This document shows, piece by piece, positions 41,401 through 53,400 of a DNA stretch of 64,000 nt. Origin of the DNA: Glandiceps talaboti. Lineage: Eukaryota > Hemichordata > Enteropneusta > Spengelidae. Numbering within the stretch: the stretch's first letter is position 1; each line of letters begins with the position of its first letter. The stretch covers positions 5,478,101 to 5,542,100 of the forward strand of contig NC_135550.1 of NCBI RefSeq assembly GCF_964340395.1. Direction: 5' to 3'. The translations under genes were made by a program, and so were the position numbers. The notes beneath the pieces were generated by a model that was given only the letters and a program-made list of their open reading frames with translations, did not search any database and was not told the origin of the DNA.

Positions 41401-43563
41401 TACTTTTCTATATGATGCTCATTTAATTCATCTTTTAAAATGTCTGTTTCTTTTCATTTTCCCTTTTTTTTCTCTCCTCACATTTATAATTTGCAGAAAA
41501 ACCATTTATACTACCCACTCAAACAGCAGAAGTTTGCAGCTTGCCACGAGACCCCGGCCCATGCGCTTCTTACAATTTAAGGTGGCACTTTAACAACAAC
41601 ACAGGAGTTTGTGAAGAATTCTACTATGGTGGCTGTGATGGAAATGCCAATAGATTTGTCAGAGAGGATGAGTGCTTAGCTGCTTGCCAGCATGCTATTT
41701 ACAAACTTGGTGGCAAAGGTTAGGAAAAAAAATCGCAAATTGAATGGGAAATGCAAATATATGCATAAATTAGATAAGAAAGTTCTGTCATAGCAATATC
41801 TGACTAACTACAAGTAGACATGTACATAAAATAAGTACTATGTGGATATTGCAACAGATCTAATCATTGGTGCTTCAGCTTTTACAAAGTGCTTTTGAAA
41901 ATGTCAGTAATACAAAGAAAGTTGCATAAAAAATGCAACATTTGCAGGAGTATGCAACTCTATACATTTTCTGCATTGATGTGACCATATCATCACTTAT
42001 TGCAGTCGGAGCCGCCGCACCAGCTATAGTACACCATCTGCTCTTACCAGCAAAGTAATGACAAATACTGTCAAATTCAGTGCATTGTCTTGTATCATTA
42101 AAAATGTGTAAGTGCAATGTGTGCTGGTTCTGTTGACACAGACATTTTCTATATATGACACATTCAAGCCACTGTAAACACATTGATTTCAGGAGGACAA
42201 CAACAGTGGATCAAGTGGTCAAATAACCAGAGCAAAACTTTCCCTTGTTGTCCCCGGTTTGTTGTCTGTGTTGTTACCTTTCGATCAATCTGCCGTTTCC
42301 ATGAAAAAATACACTGAGGTGCAAACCATGTGAGGAATGCAAGTCGATGTTGTGCTGAAGACAATTCAAATGCGAGTTCAGTCCCATAACTTAATTACTG
42401 GCAACTATCGGTCTTCACCTACACCAAGACTTGACTCTAAACTTGATCAACCTTCCTTATGTCCTTCTCTCATTCATTTAACTTTCTGAAAACTTTCAAG
42501 CTTACTTTTGTTTTTGTTTTACTTTCAACCAGACTGTAAAAGATAATCCCTGGGTGGTGTGCCAATAGTCTGGACTACATAGCATCGAATATTGGTGAGC
42601 TACCCATGATTGTATTTGCGCTGTCTAACTAACTGTATCTTGTCATCTTCATTCATTTTAAATTGTAAGCAGGTCATGAACTCCTTAATAAATGTGAACA
42701 GAGAAGACAAGATCACCTTGCCGAGTCTCGTGGTTTGGTAGGTGGATATATTCCACAGTGCAGACGAGATGGAGACTTTGAACCCATGCAGTGTCATGGT
42801 GGCACTGGGTATTGTTGGTGTGTGGATGAAGAGGGAGAGAAAATTGAAGGAACTGAAAGAGCACCTGGTACTCAGAAACCAAACTGCGAAGGTAGGTAGC
42901 AGAGATGTGAAAGTATGATAGCTTAGAGGCCTGGTGTTCAGGTTCTCTAGCATATGTGTTATTTCAAGGATAAGGATTACAGAGGATCATTTTTTTTTTT
43001 TTTTTTAACAAACTTTTTCTACAGTTCTGCCAGACTACTATTTTACACCTACATTTTTGTCCCAATCTGACTGAACCTTGAAATGTGAAATTAGGATTAC
43101 AACTGGTTAATATGGTGCATACATTATCTTTACAGGCCACAAAGAGGATACCAAGTGTAACAATCAACGTAAGAGTGCAATAGGAGACTCTGAAGTAGTG
43201 GCAGGAAGATATATCCCTGAGTGTACCGAGGAAGGAGAGTTTGAACCTTTGCAATGTGATCCTAGTTCTGGTTTCTGTTGGTGTGTTGATGAAGAAGGAG
43301 AAACCATTGAGGGCTCTAGACTGGCGCCACCTGAACGACCAGCCTGTGATGGTAAGTGAAGTTACAAGCTTTACTTTACTCTTTACTCCAATATATTTGT
43401 CTTTATTCTATTCAATTCTATTCACCATACTCAAATTGGATAAGTTCAAACTCTGGATTATTGTATCTAGGGATAGCAATAAGTTTTCATAGAAAACAAT
43501 TCTAGTTTCAATTCTATTATGTAATCAGTTGAATTGATGACTAGAAAAATCATCACAAAAGCA

Positions 43564-43643
<80 letters not shown>

Positions 43644-45373
43644 TCAAAATATACAACAATAACAACAAAATTAAATGCAAATAACAAATATTATATATCC
43701 ACAGTACTAAACAGTGTGACAAAGTAAACAATAGAATATTTAGTATATTTACTCCATAATTCACGATATTCATTTTGTCAACACAGATATATGTCAGCTC
43801 CCACAAGATTCTGGTCCCTGCTTTGCCTATTTCTCCAAATGGTACTTCAACACTCAGGCCCGCCAGTGTGAAGAGTTTGTCTATGGAGGATGTCAAGGAA
43901 ATGGAAACAGATTTAACAGCCTGGAAGCATGTACTGCTAGGTGCATCTACACTGGTAAGCTGTCTATTACAACCAAGATTATAGCTCCTTTGGAAAGTAC
44001 TGCAGTCTATGCAAATAATTGAACCAAGAGTTTATTTTTTCCCCGCTGAAAACATTGCTCGGTTAGAGTCTGTGTGTCAATATTCATGAGTTTGTAGTAA
44101 TTGCATGAGTGTAATTGTAGCGGTGTTTCACAAAACTGATGGTAAAGGTTGCCAGACACAACACAGGCAACAAACACAATGTGTGAGACGTTATTCAAAA
44201 CAATGTCTCCACCAAATAAACTACATATGCGAGTGTTACATTGCAACTTTCTGTCTGTACCTATACAGTTACAATCATTTAATGCATGTTACACACATTT
44301 TCAACGACACTCCCACTAAGTGACAGAGTTAAAAGGGAAAAAAAGACAACTGGTTCAATTTTATTGATGTTGCGCACACTGTACTTTCTGCACAAGTTTG
44401 ATCTTGGTTGTATTATCGTTATTCAATCTTTGTTATGGTCACTTAGTCCACAGAATAACAAACTCACTAACATACAAACAGTAAATCCTTACAGAATGTC
44501 AATGTCAACCTAGAGTAGAGAATTTCATGAGTTACAAAATTGTAACACAAGCAGTTCAACCTTATGTTAGTTACAGTGAGCTCACCAGTATAGATCAAAA
44601 ATGCATGAGTGGTGTGCTCATAACTTGACACCATTCTGTAACCATTTTTATTTATTAGTACTGATATTACTCACACTACTGTTACAAACTTTGACATTTT
44701 GATTATGGTATTCAGTGGATTGCTCATGTGGTGATTTTCTCGTTCAGAAGTTTGTGGCTGTACCAGCAAGTGCAATGCCACATTGCATCATTGAATTGGT
44801 CAACTTGAAATTCTCATTGGAATTTTGTAAGCCAGGAAAGCTTTGAGAGATTGTTAATAATCCATCACTAAGATCACAAAAAATACATGCGTGAGGTTGA
44901 TATATCACATACCACCATAAATGATGTGTACATGGCCATAAATGATAAATCACTGAGTTATTCTGATTTTGTCATAAAGATGAACCAGAAAGTGACACAG
45001 AATGCAGACAACAAAGAAAGGAAACTGAGTTCCTACCTGGTGCATTCGTACCAGAGTGTACAGAGGAAGGTGAATTCCAGCCATTGCAGTGCCATGGTAG
45101 CACAGGACATTGTTGGTGTGTTAATAGCAAGGGTGAAGAAATTGATGAAACACGTAGAGAACCAGGTGCTGAAAGACCTAATTGTGAAGGTAGGCTAGTA
45201 TTTAAAGCATAGTTATTCTGTCACATCTTTCAAGGAATTCAATTATGTGTTGACTTGGTTTTTACTGTGACAGTTCACGATATGTATATGTAGCATCCAT
45301 GTACATGTGTATGTATGACAAGTTTGTCAAAAGAGAGACAGATGCAGACATTCAAATAGATAGACATGCATAC

Positions 45374-45412
<39 letters not shown>

Positions 45413-48400
45413 GGCAGACAGACCTAGAGACTAGACAGACAGACAGACAGGCAGGGAGACAGACCCAGAGCCAGACCAATTGCAAAATTGATTCACATTG
45501 AAGTAGAAGAGCAATATAATATAGTTAATACTTGGTATTTGTAACTGTTAATTTGGAGGCACACAATTTAATATTTATCAACTGACCAGTACATACCGAT
45601 AGATACATGACTTTTGAAAATTGTACATATGTGTACTACATATTTGGACTTCTGTTTTTAAATCACTGATAAAACACATACAGTCAAACCTGTCTTAGCG
45701 GTCACTCTGACAGAGCGGCCACCTTCTCTAAGCAGTCACTTTGTGGCAGTCCCATGCAATTTTACATGTTAATGACACTTGATAGAACGGCCACCTCTTT
45801 AACGCGGTCAGCAGCCACCTATTACCGGCCCAATTTGGTTATTATACCGTGTATAACGGTCGGTATTTTTGAGTTGAAATTCTCAATTGAAATAGAAAGT
45901 CGTCAGAGGTTGTCCGATGTTTTGTTTTATCGCCGTATCGGTGTGAAAACACACACCTCCTTTGGTTAACAATAGGCACTGCACTACGGAAACAAGACAA
46001 TGACGTAGTTCGTTCATGTTATTCACTACGGCCACACTGTGGGCATCACCCGGTAACATCAAACAGGGTGACCGTACCGCCAATAGACCCACAGTAATGT
46101 CAACGATACCCATTTAACACTTGCTGCAGTGCCGAAAGGAGTCAGAAACTTTACCGTACAAAGCAACATCGAAGTACAGTTGACAGGTCGTAGGTCAAAG
46201 TGCGTCATCACGTAACACATGAACCACAGTCACTCTGTGCGTGAACGTAAACAAAACATCAATGGCGGCAACTGTGTTTCGGAGCGAGAGCTTCGTACAT
46301 TTACCATTCTATGCTTTTGCATCGTAGCTATCACGTCGTAACAAATTGTATCGCAGCATTATTTACCGTTTATCATCGAAACCATGGCGAAGGCTGTTCG
46401 GAAGACGTTGACTTTAAACGAGAAGGTCAAGATTATCAGTCTGTACAAAGCGAGTGGTTCTGTGGGCTCACGCAAACTGGCTGAGAAGTATGGTGTTGGG
46501 CGTACCCAGATACTGATCATAAAGAAACGCAAGTCTGAATTTTTGGAGGAGTTCGAAAGCAACGCACCAGGTGATCGTAAAAGAAAGATTTGAAAGACGA
46601 AAAACTGTGTTACATAAATTTGTAATTGGACTAGACTATTCATGATTGATATTTTTCACAGAAACTGCAAAATTACTTCTAGAATGTATGCAAAGCAGAG
46701 TTGTCATTGAATTGTAAATACATGTACATGTATTTTTGATGTGAGATAAAATAATTAGTTTTTAAACCCTTAATATTATGTTGTATTTAGTTTATGTCCC
46801 CACTTCTCTTAACTTCTAAATGTTTTGGCCACCTGATTACAAAAACAACCAACCTCTACAGAAAGGCCACCTCTCTATAGTGGCCACATTTTGTTAGTCC
46901 CTTGGCTGACCACTATACACAGGTTTGACTGTACAGATGTCTGTCATTGAAATACTCAGCAATAGCTGATACAAGTGTCAAACATTTAGAGTACTGTATC
47001 ATTGTTATGTGTTCATTGTTTAACTTTCAGCTGAAGAACCTGAGGACACCTTGTGTAGAAGGAAGTATGCAGAAGCCACATTAAATGCAGAGTTCTTGCT
47101 TGGTAATTTTATTCCACAATGTACTGCAGAAGGTGCATTCGAACATATGCAGTGCCATGGAAGTACTGGACATTGTTGGTGTGTTAATGATGATGGAGAA
47201 GAAGTACCAGGTACAAGGAGGGCACCTAATGAACCACAACCAATCTGTGAAGGTATGGAGTCTATTTTGTTTGTTTTTTGGCACAGAGCAAATAAATGAA
47301 TTTGAAATGAAAGACAACTTCATAGTTAACAGTTTGAAATCTGTGGTATGAGATCAATACTTTGTGATAAACCTGTACAGTTAGTTAGTTCCATCATATT
47401 AATCCTCTTTCTCCCAACTTGTACTTCAAGTTGATTCTAGGACAACTGCCCCCCGGACAACTGCCCCCGGACAATTGCCCCCAAAGGACAACTGCCCCCC
47501 AGACAACTGCCCCCGAAGGACAACTGCCCCCCGGACAACTGCCCCCGAAGGACTACTGCCCCCGAACGAAAAAAAAAAAGTATTACAGATGTACGGGTTT
47601 GTCATTCAATATCATATACAGGTGTTGTGAGTCGTAGAGTTGAACGGTATAAGTATGGATAGTTCTAACGTTGCACTCTAGCACTCATACTCTCGTACGG
47701 GATCGTTCAGGTCCAAGTCGGGAATTAGTCTCGACTGAGAAGAGATTTCGGCTTGCCAGAATCACCTACCCGAGTGCTAGTGTGCTTCTGGATGTTTAAT
47801 TCTCACTTTAAGAATACTTCCAATACAATGGAATTTACACAACCAATCTCAATATTCTGAAACGAGAGCAGGCACTTAACAACGTCGTCATCAACCAAAT
47901 GATTGCCGGTGAATCAGCGCAACCACAACGTCGACAGTATCAAGATTCTGCAACCAGAATCCATGCAATAGTGCAAGATTTTGAAAATCGTCACGTGCTA
48001 GATTATTCTTCGGGGAATAGCCCACAATACAGTTTTAAACACTGGCTGATCATGATAAACCGAGCCGAGTCACCATTTACTGTCACCAAAGTCTTACGAG
48101 AATGTACATTCTGAGTCTCAATATTTTTTCTACTTTTGACTTGTTTTCTATCTTGTTACCTGTATATTTTGTATTGAACTGATAATAAATAAATCTTTTC
48201 CAGTAAAAAAAATGACTTCATGTTTGTGTTTAGTGAGTATAATGTACGCAAATTGCGGCGGTAAGTTGACGATGGTGACTTTTTAATGAATGACAAACCC
48301 GTACATCTGTAATACTAGTTTTTTTTTTCGTTCGGGGGCAGTTGTCCGGGGGGCAGTTGTCCTTCGGGGGCAGTTGTCCGGGGGGCAATTGTCCGGGGGG

Positions 48401-50418
48401 CAGTTGTCCTTCGGGGGCAATTGTCCGGGGGGCAGTTGTCCTTCGGGGGCAATTGTCCGGGGGGCAGTTGTCCTGTTACCCTTCAAGTTGTGTACAAACG
48501 AATACCCCTAGGGAGAGAAGGAGGATCAATATACATATTTGAAAATGGGGTTCCTATCCAAACTCATTGCCATACGGAAAGGAAACTGCCATGTGACATT
48601 TATATTTTTTGTTACCACAGTTTGTCTCAAATCAACTGCTCCATATATAGTGTACTGAAAATGTACTTAGTAGCCCCACCGGTTACCAGAGTTCCAATCT
48701 CAAATCAGCTGCAATATCAGGAAAATGAAAATTTGAATCCCCTATGTCTGATATTGTATGTATATAGGAAAATGAAAAATTACCCTGGGTAACCCCTTCT
48801 TTCTTCTCAAATCTCTTGCCATGTGTATAGGAAAGTGAAACTTTACCCAATAGCACTTGCAGTTCTTGCTACCATGGTATTTAGACCTTAAAAGAAAAAT
48901 ACAAGGTTAAAATATGCAAAACTGACTATATATATCTTACATGTAATGGTAACTTTTTCCTCTACAGAACTACAAGTTGACACTGAATGTAGAAGACAAC
49001 GTTCAGATGCTCTCAGAAATCCTGAACCTGGTCAGATCATTCCAGAGTGTTCAGAGGAGGATGGTGGATTTAAAGCAAGACAATGTTGGGGTAATTCTGG
49101 CTACTGTTGGTGTGTTAATGAACTAGGCCAAGAGATATCTGGAACTAGAACTGGACCACATGATCCAAGACCAGACTGCAGTGGTAAGTCTGCCTTGTAA
49201 TACATCCAAAGTGGCAACAATTGCACCATGATTTCCTATACATATATGATTGCAAATTTTCAAATTTTCTGTATATAGGCTATTGTCGATATATCGCCAT
49301 GATTTCCTATACATATATGGTTGCAAACTTTCTGTATATAGGCTATTGTCAATATATCATGATGATGATAATTTCTCAGTCTTTTAATCACATTTCCTTG
49401 TAGGTTTGTTTTGTATGATAACTTCACAGGTACTTTTAAAAAGAGCTTTAAAGCCATGTCAGTGTTCTCACCAGGGGCTTTTCACATGGCACCCCTGCCC
49501 TGCTTTCTGTTTCACCACCCTGCATTACTGGTCAACCACTATGCATTAGATTTGGCACCAGTGTCTGGCTATTATTATTCCAATGTGCTATTTGAAAGTA
49601 AAGAGATCATCAAGTCTGTCATGTTTTTGTATGCTATATACTGGACACATGAAATACCATGTGTGTTTGCATGAATTACTTGGTATCACATTATCATAGT
49701 AAGCTTGTTTACCAAGCCCCTAATAGAGTAACCTCTGCTAAAAGCACTGCAACAACACCTCAATTTCTAGGGTATATTGTTAAGCAAATCCTTGAATAAA
49801 TTACGCAAATCAGCTGCCCTGCTATCTAAAAATCCGGGAAGAACGCTGCATGTCTATAAAGGTAAAAGAAAAAACAGGCAATTTACACCACAATATTTTG
49901 AATAGAGAATGAAAAAGACCCCTTTTAGTAGAGTTCATTTCTTAGATCAAACGTGTATATGTGTATACATTTGATTTCAGATTATCAACCTGCAAGAGAC
50001 ACACCATGCAGAACAGAGAGAGCTGATGCCCTGATCAGTCTGTTCCCTGACCAGTTCATTCCTGAATGTTTAGATGATGGTGACTATGAACCTCAACAGT
50101 GCTATGGCTTCGTTAATTCTTGTTGGTGTGTTGATCTTAATGGTGAAGAAGTCGTTGGTACCAGGAATAGAGCTGACCAGCCTCCAACTGACTGTGAACG
50201 TAAGTATTTCTTAAACAAAATATTCAAGAAGAAGCCAATTGTAAGTCCAAATAAAAGGAAGCATAACAGTCTCCATAGAGATGGAAGTTAGAGTATATTT
50301 CTTTAGTGAAAGTGCTTCTCTTGGCAGAGATGTGAATGTTTAAGCAAATTGTATCTGAGTGGACAGGGCTCTGGGTAGATGTGTGTAACACAGAATACAG
50401 TGGACATGTATATTGGAT

Positions 50419-50491
<73 letters not shown>

Positions 50492-53400
50492 CATGCACAC
50501 ACACACACACACTTCATACATACATACATACATACATACATACATACATACATACATACATACATACATACATACATACATACATACATACATACATAAT
50601 AATAAATACTTTATTGATCCCACAAGGGGAATTTGGGACACTGCCAGCAGTATAACAATTCACAAAATACAAAATGATACACTTATTACAGATACACAAC
50701 AAGATACACATACATGTAATGTTAAATTTAAATAGCTACAATAATTCAAAACTCAAAACCCACAAGATCACTGCACTGCAGCTCAACACTGGTCATTAAA
50801 AATTCTTATTGCCTGTGGTAAAAAAGAATTCCTGAAGCGCTCAGTTACAATCTTTGGTAAATTAAATCGTTCGCTAAAAGTGCTCTTACATTTACAAAAA
50901 GTGGAATACAAAGGATGACGGTCATTCTCTAGAATTGTTAACAGCTTTTTCAAAACTCTCTTATTGTATATCTCCTCGAATTTCTCTTGTCTTTTGCCTA
51001 TAACAGAACCCGCTCTCTTAACAATTTTATCTATGCCGCCTTTCAATTGTTTATTCAAATTCCCTCCCCAACACACAACACCAAAAAACAAGACACTGCC
51101 CACAACAGATGTGTAGAATTTACTCAGAAAGTCACGACTGATGTCAAAGGATCGCAATTTACGAAGGCAGTACATACGGGAGTTACATTTTTTGAACAGA
51201 TTTTCAGTGTTTTCTCTCCAATTTAGTTTTCCATCAATCCCCATACCAAGATACTTATAATATATGAATGAACCATCTCAACCTCTTTATCATTGATATA
51301 AATAGGTGTAATTGCTGTTGACTTTTTCCTAAAATTTATAACCAGCTCCTTACACTTGCTAACATTCAAATACAGAAAATTTCTGTCACACCATTGGACA
51401 AAATTATCGACTTCCTTTCTATACATGATATCATCGTCATTCTGAATAAACCCAGTCAAAGCCGAGTCATCTGCAAATTTCTGAAGAGAACAGGTGTCAT
51501 CGGCATGGCGGCAATCCGCTGTATACAATGAAAATAAAAATGGGGAAAGCACAGTGCCTTGAGGCACACCTGTATTGTGTGTAAATTACCAGAAACTAGA
51601 TTCTGTACACGGACAAACTGTGGGCGGCCTGTCAAGTAATTAATAATCCATAAAATAGTGGATGGATTAACAGACATTTTCGTTAATTTTTCTGCTAGGA
51701 GATGGGGCTGGATTGTGTTAAATGCGCTACTAAAGTCAAAGAACATTATTCGAACCACACTACCTTTCTTACATACATACATACATACATACAAACAGAC
51801 ACAGAGTCAATCTGACAAAGAAAACTCCTATTTCATAGACCCATAGTTAGCATATTCATTGACCTTTATTTATAGGTATCACTTTTATGGTTTATAGCCA
51901 GTTCATTAAACTAACTTGTTGAAAAGTTCTGTTTCTGTTTGGTAAGACACAGTCCTCACTGGACAAAGTGTTTAAAAGTCTGTATTTGAAGACTAATCAA
52001 ACCCCACCCTTACTCTGTGCAGCATATAGGAGAAAGCATACTGTGTGTCTTAGACACAGAGAAGAAGCTCTTAACGCTATCCAGTCTGGAGTTGAAGACT
52101 TTGTTCCTAATTGCGACCCAGATGGAGACTATGTCAAGATGCAATGTTATGGTTACAATGGTGGATACTGTTGGTGTGTTGATGACACTGGTAGGGAAAT
52201 CCCAGGCACAAGAACTGTAGGAAATGGACGGTTAGCTGATTGTGAAGGTAAAATTGAATAAAATGTTTAAGTTATTTACGCATTGATTGGTGCAGTCAAA
52301 TTAGGGTTTTTAACATGGAAATACCAACTCTCAATATTTCAAAGTGGTTTGAGCTTTATTGATGTAGGATGATTTTGGTAATCTGTGAGATGAAGTTTAG
52401 ATAATATGCATACATGATTCATTTAAGCTGATTTTTGCCAATTTTATTGTAAAGTTTAACTTTCTTTTAAGTTTTAGTGAAGTGTTAATTGGTTATTCTA
52501 TTACAGGCATACACTAGGTTACACATTTCTATATCTGATGGAAGTACAAAATAGTTTGTTTTTTTAAAGTTAATAAAAGTTTATATAATATGTGCGCAAG
52601 TAATATGCAACAACTGTTGAAATGAAGCTTTCAGCCTATGAAGATAGAGACAAACTAAAACTATTGTTGCTTGATATGCTAGATTACACAAGTGGGTGAT
52701 AGATGTGCCTCTGTTGTGCAGATATAATCACCATGTGTAATCGGGATAGTGTAAACTCTAGTAGTCTCCAAACAAAATGTACATTGTAAGGTCATTGAAG
52801 TTATCAGAGATGTCACCTTATTGTGAATACTATTTAGATCAACATCCACTCAACAGCTTGTATCAACATGTCACAAATATAGTACTGTCTATCTTAGTTA
52901 GCTGAAAGCTCAGTTTCTGTAGTAGTATGAACATTTTACATGGCACATAGGTATAAATTGGACATATTGCAATTAAAACTAATTTAATTAGCAGTTTATT
53001 GCATCAAGTTTTGTTATTATTTTGTATGTAGGAGCACACAGACCAGACACAAATGAAGTTGATGAGAGTGATGATAAATCAGAATATAGTGGAGATGGTA
53101 AAGTACCTGTTTTTGAAGTGGACTGCCAGATAACTCCATATGGATGCTGTCCAGATGGGGTGACTGCTGCAGAACATCTTGATGGTTCAGACTGTCCACC
53201 AGTTGAAGGAGAACTTGACAAGGGAGTACCGATACCTGGCAGGGACTGTAGACAAACAGCATATGGTTGCTGTCCAGATGGAAGGACAGCTGCAACAGGA
53301 CGTGGTTATTTTGGCTGTCCCAAAGTTGTGGAAGAAGAAATTAATAGAGGAGAAGTGCCCCAAACTGGTGGTGATTGTAGAACAACTAGGTATGGTTGTT

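Noticed and set aside
50224-50735. Overlapping Thr/His, Val/Cys and Tyr/Val/Cys/Met repeat ORFs
   Set aside because: These are translations of (CA)n and (CATA)n microsatellites on both strands.
42673-52247. Thyroglobulin-domain exons as a separate gene (testican-like or SMOC-like)
   Set aside because: There is no start, signal peptide or terminal exon around them. Phase 1 joins run continuously from the Kunitz exons into exon 33 with its YGCC motifs, and PLAC closes the chain.
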